The notes below the pieces were generated by a model. That model was given only the letters and a program-made list of their open reading frames with translations. It had not been told where the DNA came from and did no database searches. From assembly GCF_000337455.1 (NCBI RefSeq), contig NZ_AOIU01000034.1:1-64000 (forward strand): a stretch of 64,000 nt of DNA, written 5' to 3'. This DNA is from Halosimplex carlsbadense 2-9-1. GTDB taxonomy: Archaea > Halobacteriota > Halobacteria > Halobacteriales > Haloarculaceae. Below, in pieces: positions 1 to 8,899 of this stretch (within the stretch, counting starts at the first letter, position 1; the number at the start of each line of letters is the position of its first letter). The translations under genes were made by a program, and so were the position numbers.

Positions 1-288
1 CAGCCCCGCGTGAAGGAACTGCTCGGCGAACTCTCCGGCAAGACCGTCGTCACCTCCGACCACGGGAACATGCTCGGCGAACGGGCCCGACCGATCCCGA
101 TCCGCGAGTGGGGCCACCCCGACGGCGTCTACACCCCGGAGCTGGTGACCGTCCCGTGGCTCGAATACGAGAGCGGCCCGCGACGGGAAGTCGTCGCCGA
201 GGCGCCTGTCGACGAGACGGAGAGCGGCGACGCCGTCGAAGACGACGTGGTGGCCGAGCGGCTCAGGAACCTGGGCTACGCCGAGTGA
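1..288 (+). CDS. Sulfatase-like hydrolase, C-terminal fragment (cut by window edge)
   Basis: The frame is open from base 1, so the gene starts upstream of the window; 95 residues remain. The fragment carries VVTSDHGN at residues 16-23, the metal-binding Asp-His pair of sulfatases and other alkaline-phosphatase-superfamily hydrolases. It ends in LGYAE, a tail resembling LGYLQ at the end of the complete sulfatase at 5575-6963. The substrate cannot be told from this fragment. In this glycan-biosynthesis neighbourhood a sulfated or phosphorylated surface sugar is a reasonable guess, but that is inference from context only. Confidence 0.75.
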   Translation, partial: QPRVKELLGELSGKTVVTSDHGNMLGERARPIPIREWGHPDGVYTPELVTVPWLEYESGPRREVVAEAPVDETESGDAVEDDVVAERLRNLGYAE

Positions 289-327
289 CCGGCGCGGCCG
301 AGAACTGACCGAGGCGGTCGTCCCCGT

Positions 328-1221
328 TCACTCCGAGATCCGACGTTTGACGCGGCGATAGTTGTTCTTCAGGAGGAACCGGCCGACGAAGCCGGGCTCC
401 TCGCGCTGTTTCGTGTGGCTGTGATACGTCCCGAGTTCGTCGGGCTCCCACGGCTCGAACTCCGGCGAGCGGAGCTTCTCGACGCCGGTCGCGAAGATGT
501 CCCGCTGGATGGCCGCGGTCGCTTCGCTGATGTCGGCGTAGGTGGGGTCGGGCCGGAGCTCTCGAGACGCGATCTCGACGATCCGCCCGCCGTCGATGTC
601 CTCCGTGAGCTGCTGGAGCGTCACGGCGACCCTGTCGTCGTCGTTGACGAACGTGAGCTTCGGCCCCATCCCCCGGTAGTCGCGAATGTCGCACCCGTGC
701 GTGCTGAGGACGCCGTACTTCGGCGCGTCGAGGACCGGTCCCTTGAGAAGGCCGAATCCGAAGCGGACGAGTACGTCGCACTCCTCGCCGAGGGTCTCGG
801 TGACGTCCTCGGGCAGCGTGTTCCAGGCGCCGCCGGCCGGGACCGGGTCGACCTCGTGGGTCCGCACGTCCGAGAGGACGTCGACCGACTCGATGGGTTT
901 CGACTGGCGCGCCTCCATCTGGTCGCGCTCGTCGAACAGCATCCACCCCAGCTTCCGGTCGGCGTAGATGAACGCCTTCAGCTTCTCCTCGCGCAGCACG
1001 TCGAAAAAGAGGCTGATGTCGGACGGGGAGACGCTGGCGCCGCGGTTGATGGCGTTCGCGCCCTGCTTGAGGACGGAGGAGTCGTCCCTGACCGAGGCGT
1101 CGACGACGACGCGTTCGATGCTCGCGCCGTCGACGGCCTCGACGTTTTCGAGCGCCGCTTCCTGCCAGTGCAGTACCATGGGGTTCGCGAGAACCCCGAC
1201 TCGGATCGTGTTCTCAGTCAT
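328..1221 (-). CDS. Formyltransferase-fold protein (methionyl-tRNA/sugar formyltransferase-like)
   Basis: A 297-residue protein resembling the hydrolase/transferase domain shared by methionyl-tRNA formyltransferase and sugar N-formyltransferases. Residues 173-186 (STHGCDIRDYRGMG) match the conserved block in which a His faces the formyl group and an Arg-Gly follows; D210 in TEDIDGGRIV fits the downstream D-x-G element. The usual Asn before the His is not obvious, so 10-formyl-THF chemistry is likely but unproven. The start overlaps the end of the beta-propeller gene at 1214 by 8 bases, so the two are probably cotranscribed. In a surface-glycan locus an amino-sugar formyltransferase is the most likely role; initiator tRNA formylation is unlikely because archaea do not formylate it. 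Confidence 0.7.
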   Translation of the reverse strand: MTENTIRVGVLANPMVLHWQEAALENVEAVDGASIERVVVDASVRDDSSVLKQGANAINRGASVSPSDISLFFDVLREEKLKAFIYADRKLGWMLFDERDQMEARQSKPIESVDVLSDVRTHEVDPVPAGGAWNTLPEDVTETLGEECDVLVRFGFGLLKGPVLDAPKYGVLSTHGCDIRDYRGMGPKLTFVNDDDRVAVTLQQLTEDIDGGRIVEIASRELRPDPTYADISEATAAIQRDIFATGVEKLRSPEFEPWEPDELGTYHSHTKQREEPGFVGRFLLKNNYRRVKRRISE

Positions 1222-2416
1222 GGGTTCGCTCGCTCCTCCCGGGGCCGCCGACCGTCGGGACGGCCTCCGGGTCGTCGTCGAACAGCAGTCGTTCGAGGTC
1301 GCTCGGTGGGACCTGAAGTATCTCGCCGTGGTGGCGGCTCGTGTTGTACGGGTTGATCACCAGCCCGAGCTCGTCGTTCGCGCGGACGAACACGTAGGCG
1401 CTCGCGGCCGGGAGCGCCGACAGCGACTCGCCGACCGAGGACCGACGAGTGAACGAGCACAGCTCGCGCCACTCGCGGTAGCCGGTCGCCGACGTGGCCG
1501 CGAGGACGCGGGCCGTTCGGCTTCCGGAGTCGGCCCGCTCGGCGGTCGGCGCCGTGCTGTCGGTGCCGCACTCGGCGGCCGTCGCGGCGACGACCACCGA
1601 CTCGCCGCCGACAGACAGCGTCTCGACGTAGTAGACCGACTCCGTGGTCGTCCCGACCGTCTCCGGCTCCGGCTCCGCGGCGCCGATGCGGTCGCGGGGC
1701 AGCGCGAGCAGTTCGACGGTGTCGACGTACGGGCAGTCCATCCCCCAGAGGACCGCGTCCGGGGTGAACGCCAGCCCGACCGCGCGCCAGCGCTGGCTCC
1801 CGCTCCCCACGGGCCGGAATCGGCCGTCGTCGAAGTACCCGACGGCGCTCTCGCGGTCGGTGTCGCCGGTGGTCGCCCACAGGCGCCCGCCGTACGGGTC
1901 GTGGAACAGCCCGTGGAAGTGACGCGCGTCCTCCTGAACGTGGTAGGGCGACCACGACCGGCCGTCGTCGTCGCTGGCGAGGACGCGCGCGTCCTCGTCG
2001 CCGAGCGGGTACTCCGCGAGGTACAGCTCCCCGTCGTGCTCGCACAGCGACGTGGGGAGCACGCCCATCGGGCCGGACGACGCCGGCAGTTCGCGGGTCA
2101 CAGACCACGAGCGACCGCCGTCGGACGAGACGAACGCCCGCCGCCCGACGGTCGCGACCAGTCCCTCGGCGCCGACCGGCCAGACGTTCGTCGTCGTGTA
2201 CGCACCGACGAGCGGTCCGAGCAGGCGCTTGGTCCGCCCCGCGTTCAGGACGCGAAAGCGCAGCCGGTCCAGCCCGCGCCCGGGACACGGGATCGTCCCG
2301 CGGTCGGTGATCCCGCTCCCCGGCCGCCAGGCCGAGACACGACGGCCCGCCGCGCAGTAGCCGACCTGATTCCGGATCCCACCGAGTTGCATCGGCGTTC
2401 CGTACCCCGCGGTCAC
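1214..2416 (-). CDS. BNR/sialidase-type beta-propeller protein, function unknown
   Basis: A 400-residue protein with Asp-box-like repeats such as SSDGGRSWSV and ASDDDGRSWSP, the signature of BNR or sialidase beta-propellers. I see no signal peptide and no transmembrane segment, so it is probably cytoplasmic. The predicted start is GTG at 2416; an in-frame ATG lies eight codons later (2392) and could be the real start. The gene overlaps the downstream formyltransferase-like gene by 8 bases. The catalytic residues of a true sialidase (Arg triad, Tyr) cannot be placed with confidence, so an enzymatic role is not claimed. Confidence 0.65.
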   Translation of the reverse strand: MTAGYGTPMQLGGIRNQVGYCAAGRRVSAWRPGSGITDRGTIPCPGRGLDRLRFRVLNAGRTKRLLGPLVGAYTTTNVWPVGAEGLVATVGRRAFVSSDGGRSWSVTRELPASSGPMGVLPTSLCEHDGELYLAEYPLGDEDARVLASDDDGRSWSPYHVQEDARHFHGLFHDPYGGRLWATTGDTDRESAVGYFDDGRFRPVGSGSQRWRAVGLAFTPDAVLWGMDCPYVDTVELLALPRDRIGAAEPEPETVGTTTESVYYVETLSVGGESVVVAATAAECGTDSTAPTAERADSGSRTARVLAATSATGYREWRELCSFTRRSSVGESLSALPAASAYVFVRANDELGLVINPYNTSRHHGEILQVPPSDLERLLFDDDPEAVPTVGGPGRSERTHD

Positions 2417-2617
2417 CCATTGTTAACGACTCAATACGCGGTCGCCCCGCTCGTCTCACCCGAACGCCCGCCGAGAGTCGTCCGGCCCGGTCCGCCGCGG
2501 CGACGCTCGACTACAGCGGCGGGACTCCACAGACGTCGAAACGGTTCGTTTAGGATCAAAATAACAAGACCGTTACGGGTCGACAGATCGGACGGTATCC
2601 GGGTGACAACTTCAGCA

Positions 2618-3643
2618 ATGTCTTTCATCACCGACGTAGGCGGCTCTCAAACCGAAGTGAAATCGTTCCTCAAGGCGGCCATGAGCCACCCGACGGCGTT
2701 GGCCGTGTTCGTCGCCGCCGCCGGGCTCGTGATTCAGTTCGACGTGCTACCGCGATCCGTGCGGACGGTCGTCGCGCTGCCGCTGGTGTTTTTCGCTCCG
2801 GGGTACATGCTCGTGACCGCGATATATCCGGAACAGTACACTGGCGGGTACGGTGACGCGCTCCTGACCGGCGGCTGGGACCAGCGGGACGGAGACGGGC
2901 TCCACCCGCTCGAACGGGTCGTCCTCTCGGTCGGTCTCAGCGTCGCGATAGTTCCGCTTCTCGGTCTGGTCGTCTGGGCGGCCTTCGGTGAGTTCACTCC
3001 CGTACTCGTTCTCGCCGGTCTCGTGAGCGTCGTCGGCCTGCTGCTCCCGGCCACGGTTATCCGTCGCTACAATCTTCCGCCGGACCGACGGCTGGTCACG
3101 CGACCCCGGACCCAGGTCCGGCGTTTCGGCCGGTGGCTCCCCGGTTCGTCGACCGCTGAGACGGCGACGAACGCGTTTCTCGTCGCCAGTGTCCTCCTGG
3201 CGGCGGGAGCGTTCACGTACGGGGTCGCGCTCCCCGCCGACGGCGAGACGTACTCCACGGCCGCGCTGCTCACAAACCATAGCGGCGAGCTGACGGCCGA
3301 CGGCTATCCGACGAATTTCACCGCCGGTGAAGCGGAGTCGCTGACGCTCCAGCTGACCAACAGCGAGAACGCCCAGACGACGTACACGGTCGTCGAAACG
3401 GTCGAACGGGTGAGGACGCGGGACTCCCGGATCGACGTCGTCGAACGGTCGGAACTCGGTCGCGAGCAAGTGACACTTCCGCGCGGATCGACCGAACGGC
3501 TCGAACGGGAGGTCGCTTCCGACCTGACGGGCGACTCCCTCATGCTCTCCTACTACGTCTACAAGGGCGAGCCACCGGAGCGGCCGAGTCGGTCGACCGC
3601 GTACCGCGATCTCCACCTGTGGGTCACCGTCGAACCGGCCTGA
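2618..3643 (+). CDS. DUF1616 family membrane protein
   Basis: A 341-residue protein with hydrophobic segments at about 25-43, 49-71, 100-122, 126-147 and 184-204, followed by a roughly 135-residue hydrophilic domain. The layout and the FFAPGYMLV motif near residue 60 fit the archaeal DUF1616 family, whose members are common in haloarchaeal polysaccharide and S-layer glycosylation loci. ATG at 2618 was chosen because the hydrophobic N-terminus follows it; the same frame is open far upstream but there it is antisense to two genes. It is divergent from the beta-propeller gene with a 200-base spacer. Function unknown. Confidence 0.8.
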   Translation: MSFITDVGGSQTEVKSFLKAAMSHPTALAVFVAAAGLVIQFDVLPRSVRTVVALPLVFFAPGYMLVTAIYPEQYTGGYGDALLTGGWDQRDGDGLHPLERVVLSVGLSVAIVPLLGLVVWAAFGEFTPVLVLAGLVSVVGLLLPATVIRRYNLPPDRRLVTRPRTQVRRFGRWLPGSSTAETATNAFLVASVLLAAGAFTYGVALPADGETYSTAALLTNHSGELTADGYPTNFTAGEAESLTLQLTNSENAQTTYTVVETVERVRTRDSRIDVVERSELGREQVTLPRGSTERLEREVASDLTGDSLMLSYYVYKGEPPERPSRSTAYRDLHLWVTVEPA

Positions 3644-3682
3644 ATCGATCGGTCCGACGATCCGGCGGGGTCGCGTCCCCGG

Positions 3683-5353
3683 TCACGCCTGGGTGTATTC
3701 GAGATACGCCGGCGACCGGTCCAACACCCGCCCGAAGTATGTCCCGTCCTCGTTGCGGGTAGAGGCGACCGAGTACGGCGTGTTCACGGCGGTCTCGACG
3801 CAGACGTTCGAGCCGCCGGCCGACTCGTCGGTACCGAACACCGGGATCTGCTCGGACCCGACCGATGCGCTGGTCGCGATGGAAACCCCCGGACCGAGAC
3901 AGATCAGTTCGTCGGCGGCGTCCGACGAGTCGTCGGTGTACACCCAGAGGGGGTATCGACTCGATTCGCAAGCGTACCGCGTCACCCGCGACCCCGAGGA
4001 GTTCGACAGGAAGAGGCCGTCGCGCTCGCGGGAGTCCCTCTGGGAGATCGTCAGCCCGTCAATCTCCGAGCCCGGTCGGCCGTCGACGAGCACGTCGACG
4101 GCCCGTGACGCCGACGTATCGATCTCGACGTCCCGGAGCGTGACGTCCCAGGGTCGGTCCGGCGTTCCGCCCATATCGCTGACGCCCGGCGGCGCGACCT
4201 GTATCGCTCGGAAGCCGTCTCGGTCGACATCGAAGGCACAATCCCGCACGGCCAGGTGCCCCGCGGTGCCGTCGACCTCCACGAGTCCGCGGGCGAGTTC
4301 CGCCGAGCGGACCGCGAGCTCGCAGTTCTCGATGGCGCCGCCGCTCTTGCCCTGCCACCCGGACTCCCACCAGATGCCACGGACGGCGTTGTACGTGCCG
4401 TCGACGCGGTCGGCGGCGTCCGTGTCTATCTCGATGGTGGCGTCCCTGACGAAGGAGTCCTGGCCGCAGACTCTGATCTGGGAGACGGCGTTGTTCCTGT
4501 AGGTCCCGCCGCTGATCTGGACCGGGCCGTTGGTTCTGCTGGCGTACACGCCGTTGCTTCCGCACTGCTCGATGTGACAGTCGAGCAGTCGAAGGGTGCC
4601 GTAGTGGTGGCGTCCGCTGTAGAAGCCGACGAACGCGTCCGGATACACGCCGACTTCCCCGCCGCCCCTGTTCACGTACCGCTCGACCGTGCCCACCCCG
4701 GACGAGTCGGTGATCTGGACGACGAGGTCCTTGGTCCCGTTGTCGGTCGGCGTGAACCCCGCGACCTCGACGTCGCGGACCACGAGTCCGTCCCGCTGGT
4801 GGATCAACAGGCCGGAGTTGGTCACCCTGTCGTCGGTCTGGTCGGCGGTGAAGTTCTCGAACAGCGAGCCGCTGCCCGAAGTGACGTGCAGCAACCGACT
4901 GCTGTACCCCTCCGGGTGGACGAAACGCACGTCGCGTCTGGTCTCGCCCGTTCCCCGCATGCCGAACGTGATGTCACCGTCGACCTCGATCGGCCTGGTC
5001 ACCAGGTACTCCCCCGGCGGGAACTCGATCAGCGTCCCGTCCGCAATCGCCTCGTTAATGGCGTCGTTACAGGGCTCCGACCCGTCGGGGACGCACCCGT
5101 AGTCGGCAACGACGTCGACGACGGTCCGAAATTCGGGTTCGGCCGTCGGCGTCGGTGAGGCCGCGGGCGAGGCCGTCGAGGTGGACGGCGACTCCGCTTC
5201 CGTCGGTGCGGGCTGTGTCGCGCTGGGACTGGACGTCCGTGACCGCTCCGGACGGTCGTTCGATCCCAGCCAGTTACACCCCGTGACACCACCCGTCGCG
5301 GCGACACCCACGAGTCCGAGGAACTGGCGCCGATTCATTTCATCGTCGGACAT
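3683..5353 (-). CDS. Tat-exported lipoprotein with right-handed beta-helix (pectate-lyase-like)
   Basis: A 556-residue protein. The N-terminus has NRRQFLGL (residues 7-14) and a lipobox ending TGC at C26, so it is a twin-arginine-exported lipoprotein anchored outside the membrane. A Ser/Thr/Pro/Glu-rich linker follows to about residue 70. Then comes VVDVVADYGCVPDG and a periodic series of short beta repeats typical of pectate-lyase-superfamily beta-helices (DUF/Pectate_lyase_3 type). ATG 5353 is used; ATG 5338 five codons later is equally possible, and the frame extends upstream without signal-like sequence. It is divergent from the sulfatase at 5575. It may bind or cleave surface polysaccharide, but no catalytic residues could be assigned. 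Confidence 0.75.
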   Translation of the reverse strand: MSDDEMNRRQFLGLVGVAATGGVTGCNWLGSNDRPERSRTSSPSATQPAPTEAESPSTSTASPAASPTPTAEPEFRTVVDVVADYGCVPDGSEPCNDAINEAIADGTLIEFPPGEYLVTRPIEVDGDITFGMRGTGETRRDVRFVHPEGYSSRLLHVTSGSGSLFENFTADQTDDRVTNSGLLIHQRDGLVVRDVEVAGFTPTDNGTKDLVVQITDSSGVGTVERYVNRGGGEVGVYPDAFVGFYSGRHHYGTLRLLDCHIEQCGSNGVYASRTNGPVQISGGTYRNNAVSQIRVCGQDSFVRDATIEIDTDAADRVDGTYNAVRGIWWESGWQGKSGGAIENCELAVRSAELARGLVEVDGTAGHLAVRDCAFDVDRDGFRAIQVAPPGVSDMGGTPDRPWDVTLRDVEIDTSASRAVDVLVDGRPGSEIDGLTISQRDSRERDGLFLSNSSGSRVTRYACESSRYPLWVYTDDSSDAADELICLGPGVSIATSASVGSEQIPVFGTDESAGGSNVCVETAVNTPYSVASTRNEDGTYFGRVLDRSPAYLEYTQA

Positions 5354-5574
5354 CCCGGTGGTACGCACATTGTTATACCCAGAGACACCGCCCGGTAGGG
5401 CCCGTTTTCGCTGCGTCGCGGGACCGTGTCGTCGACCGGGACTGGGACGGAGCCGCCCGGCGGTCGGCGTCGGCCGGTCGAAACGGTCCCGGCTCGCGTC
5501 CGGCACCGCCTGGATGGACTGGCCGTCGAAGTATGGATTCCATTACATTGGTGTTGGCGGGTGCGTCCGTACGC

Positions 5575-6963
5575 ATGACCCGACAGGACGTGGTCTGGGT
5601 GACGCTCGAGAGCGTCCGATGGGACCATACGTCGCTTTCGGAGCGGTCTCGCGATACGACGCCGACGCTGTCCCGACTCGCGGCGGAGGGGCGGAGCTAC
5701 GACGACTGCTTCTCTCACGACATCTGGACGCGGGCCTCGACGGCGTCTATCCTCACGGGTCGGGCGTCGTCGGCCCATCGAACCTGGTCGAACGACGCGG
5801 CTCTCCCGGACTCGATCGCGACGATCCCCGAGGCGTTCGGCGACGCGGGCTATCGAACGGTCGGGATCTCGCCCAACGGCCAGTTCGGGCCGGGAACCGG
5901 GCTCGACCGGGGGTTCGACGACTTCCACTACCTCACCAGGTCGACGCTGGTGAGCGAAGCGGGACTCCCGTCGCTCCTGCGGTGGGCCGCGAACCTCCGG
6001 AGACACTCCGGCGGGATCACGCGCGACGGGAACCAGCACTGCCTCGGATACCTCAGTACGAACGTGGCCAAGCGACACATCCGCCGGGCCTCGACGGGCG
6101 AGGAGCCGCTGTTTCTCTACGTCCACTACGGCGACTCCCACCACGCGTACGTGCCGCCGATCGCCTGGCGCGACCGGTTCGCGGACGACCTCCCGATGCC
6201 GGTCGACGAGGCGGTCGACATCGCCCTCGATATGTCCGACCGGATGTACGAACACATCGCCGCGACGGACCCGTTCGACGACGACGAGTGGACGGCGCTG
6301 CGAACGCTGTACGATACGGCCATCGCCTACGTCGACCACCTGACCGGCGAGTTGGTCTCGGCGGCCCGACAGCGCCTGAACGACCCGGTCATCGTCGTGA
6401 CCGCCGACCACGGCGAGCTGTTCGGCGAGCGGGGACTGCTCGCGCACATGCTCGTCAACAACGCCGCCGTCGCGAACGTCCCGCTGGTCGTCGCCGGCGC
6501 GAACGAGTTCCCCGAAGCGGGACCGATACAACACGCGGACGTCATGAAGATGCTCTGTCGCGACCTCGACGTCGACCATCCGGTCCCGGTCGGGCGCGAC
6601 TTGCGCGAGGAAGAGCGGGAGTTCACCGTCGTACAACGGGGCGGCGCCCGAACGCGGAACAAGCTCGCCCAGATCACGAAGCACAATCGGGCGTTCCCCG
6701 AAGGGGAGTACCACACCGACGACGTCACCGCCCTGTTCACCCCCGAGTGGTGTTACCGACGCACCGACGACGACGAGGAACTCGTCGCCCGCGGTACCGA
6801 CGAGGCCGACGTGAGCGACACCCGGCCGACGGTGACGGCCGAGTTGCGCGAGGAGTGCCAGCGGTGGCTGGCGGAGCACGGGCAGCCCGTCGGCCAGACC
6901 GGGCGCGCGGACTTCGACGAGAACACCGAGGCGCAGCTCCGCGAACTGGGGTATCTCCAGTGA
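5575..6963 (+). CDS. Sulfatase-like hydrolase (alkaline phosphatase superfamily)
   Basis: A 462-residue protein with the superfamily layout. The N-terminal metal motif is WVTLESVRWDH (residues 8-18), with Glu12 where most sulfatases have Asp. The nucleophile region is WTRASTASILTG (51-62), with Thr52 or Ser55 where sulfatases carry the formylglycine Cys or Ser. VVTADHGELFGERG contains metal ligands D278-H279. No Cys lies at the nucleophile, so a classical Cys-type sulfatase is unlikely; a phosphohydrolase or phosphotransferase is possible. No signal peptide is seen. ATG 5575 is preferred over ATG 5533 because homologous sequence starts here. The C-terminus ends LGYLQ like the fragment at 1-288. 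Confidence 0.8.
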   Translation: MTRQDVVWVTLESVRWDHTSLSERSRDTTPTLSRLAAEGRSYDDCFSHDIWTRASTASILTGRASSAHRTWSNDAALPDSIATIPEAFGDAGYRTVGISPNGQFGPGTGLDRGFDDFHYLTRSTLVSEAGLPSLLRWAANLRRHSGGITRDGNQHCLGYLSTNVAKRHIRRASTGEEPLFLYVHYGDSHHAYVPPIAWRDRFADDLPMPVDEAVDIALDMSDRMYEHIAATDPFDDDEWTALRTLYDTAIAYVDHLTGELVSAARQRLNDPVIVVTADHGELFGERGLLAHMLVNNAAVANVPLVVAGANEFPEAGPIQHADVMKMLCRDLDVDHPVPVGRDLREEEREFTVVQRGGARTRNKLAQITKHNRAFPEGEYHTDDVTALFTPEWCYRRTDDDEELVARGTDEADVSDTRPTVTAELREECQRWLAEHGQPVGQTGRADFDENTEAQLRELGYLQ

Positions 6964-7093
6964 CGGCCGCCCGGACCGCCCGGCGACCGGACCGAGACCG
7001 GACCCCGACCGACGGGGGACGGGAGCCGAGTATGCGAGGTATAACACGGAATCGACGGGCCATAACAAAGGAGCAAGTCGCTGACATCTCGCT

Positions 7094-8893
7094 ATGCTCA
7101 CGGGGACCGGATCGGTTCGACATCGCTCCGATACGGTATCGAAGGTCTTACTGACAGTCGGGTATCTCGCGTTGCTAGTCGCGGTCGTTTCCGCCCGAAC
7201 AACCCCGGCGACCGGGTACGAACTCTCCATCTACGCGCAGACACCGGACGCGTTCTGGGTCGGCGTCGGCGCGGCGACGGCCGTCGGACTCGTCACCTCG
7301 CTGTTCGCGAGGCCCGCCGCCAGTCGCGTGCTCGGACTCGTGTTGGGCGTGAGTTCCTACGCCGCGGTCGTCGGCCTGCCGCTGTTGCGGGGGTACCACT
7401 ACTTCGGACGCGGCGACGGGATGACTCACCTGGGATGGACCCGGGGACTCCTCGTCGGCAACAACGAGGTGTTCTCGATGTTCTACCCCGGGATCCACAC
7501 GTTCGCGATATTCGTCGGCGAGTCGACCGGACTCCCGCTCACTCGGTCACTGCTCTACGTCGTCTTCGCGTTCGCGGTGGTGTTCGCGCTGTTCGTCCCG
7601 ATGTGCGCCTGGGCACTCACCGGAGACCTCCGGACGACCGCTGTCGCGACGTTCTCCGGATTCCTGCTGTTGCCGATCACCAACATCAGCACGCAGCTCG
7701 TCCCCCACACGACGACCCAGACGGTGCTGTTCGCGCCGGTGGTCGTCTACCTGCTCGTCCGGTACCTGCGTTCGGACCGGGGGGGAACGCTGGTGCCGAC
7801 CGGCGCGGGGACGCTGTTGGCGGTCGCACTGGCTGCACTCGTGGTCTATCACCCCCAGCAAGCGCTGAACTTCCTGTTGATGCTGGCGACGATCTGCGGT
7901 CTGCAGCTGGTCGCCCGCCGGTGGATCTCGCACCCGTCGGTGACCGAACCGCGTCGGGTGTACGCACAGACGGGGTTCCTCGCGGTGTTCTGGATGGCCT
8001 GGTCCCATGGCCACGAACGGTTCCGGTCGGGCGCGACCAACGCTGTAGGGGAGATCTCGAAAGCCCTCACCGGCGGAGGCGGAGTAGCGGCGGACACCGC
8101 CCAGCGAGGGGGGTCGCTGACGGAGATCGGGTCAGGCCTGTTCGAGATCTTCCTGAAGATATTCTCGGTGGCGGGCGTATACAGCGCGGTCACCGCCGCC
8201 CTGTTACTCGTCGCCCTGTTCGGGAGACTCGGCGGAGACGACGATATCGAGCCGTCGTTCCACCGCTACATGGCAGGGGCGCTCGTCCCGGTGGCGGCGC
8301 TGTTCGGCCTCTACGTACTCGGGAGCGTCAGCACACAGGCGTTCCGTCACCTCGGATTCCTGCTGGTCTTCGTCACGCTGGTCGGGGCGGTCGGGATCGG
8401 CCGAGGGTGGCGCTTGCTCTCCGACCGGCTGCCGAGGGCGCCCGTGGGGTCTGCGGTCGCGGTCTTCCTCGCGGTCGCGATCGTCGTCTCTGCCCTGACG
8501 GTCTTCCCCTCGCCGTGGATCTACTTGCCGTCCCAGCACGTCTCCGAGCAGAGCATGTCCGGGTACGAGACGACGTTCGAGCACGCCACCGTGAGCGACG
8601 GGGTCTACAGCGTTCGCGGGGACGCCGACCGCTTCGCCGACGCTCACTACGCCCGGAAGGTACCCAACACGCCGTTCGGGTCCGTCAACGAGACGGCGAT
8701 GCGGACGAGCCTCTCGACGTATCACGGGACGGGCTGGTACCTCGCGGTCAGTGAGGCCGACCGCAAACGCGAGGTGCTCGCCTACGACCAGCTGCGGTAC
8801 TCCCGCGAGAGCTTCGCGCTCGTCCGCACCCAGCGCGGCGTGAGCAGCGTCGTCGACAACGGCGGCTTCGAGCTGTACTACGTGAGCGGGTAA
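7094..8893 (+). CDS. Large polytopic membrane protein of glycan loci, function unknown
   Basis: A 599-residue protein with about twelve or more hydrophobic helices through residue ~470 and a soluble C-terminal part of about 120 residues. The loop after the first helix carries ATGYELSIYAQTP, a motif I associate with haloarchaeal membrane proteins found near polysaccharide genes. The general architecture is like GT-C glycosyltransferases or O-antigen polymerases, but I cannot place a catalytic Asp motif, so that is only a suggestion. The gene lies 6 bases before the flippase gene at 8900, consistent with one operon. A promoter-like GGCCATAAC lies about 45 bases upstream of the start. Confidence 0.65.
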   Translation: MLTGTGSVRHRSDTVSKVLLTVGYLALLVAVVSARTTPATGYELSIYAQTPDAFWVGVGAATAVGLVTSLFARPAASRVLGLVLGVSSYAAVVGLPLLRGYHYFGRGDGMTHLGWTRGLLVGNNEVFSMFYPGIHTFAIFVGESTGLPLTRSLLYVVFAFAVVFALFVPMCAWALTGDLRTTAVATFSGFLLLPITNISTQLVPHTTTQTVLFAPVVVYLLVRYLRSDRGGTLVPTGAGTLLAVALAALVVYHPQQALNFLLMLATICGLQLVARRWISHPSVTEPRRVYAQTGFLAVFWMAWSHGHERFRSGATNAVGEISKALTGGGGVAADTAQRGGSLTEIGSGLFEIFLKIFSVAGVYSAVTAALLLVALFGRLGGDDDIEPSFHRYMAGALVPVAALFGLYVLGSVSTQAFRHLGFLLVFVTLVGAVGIGRGWRLLSDRLPRAPVGSAVAVFLAVAIVVSALTVFPSPWIYLPSQHVSEQSMSGYETTFEHATVSDGVYSVRGDADRFADAHYARKVPNTPFGSVNETAMRTSLSTYHGTGWYLAVSEADRKREVLAYDQLRYSRESFALVRTQRGVSSVVDNGGFELYYVSG

Positions 8894-8899
8894 ACTCGA

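Noticed and set aside
968-2617. Long plus-strand open frame leading into the DUF1616 gene
   Set aside because: It is antisense to two well-supported minus-strand genes and has Arg-rich low-quality sequence; the DUF1616 protein starts at 2618.
5335-7230. 631-codon minus-strand frame across the sulfatase
   Set aside because: It mirrors the sulfatase codons and contains no domain; high GC creates long antisense frames.
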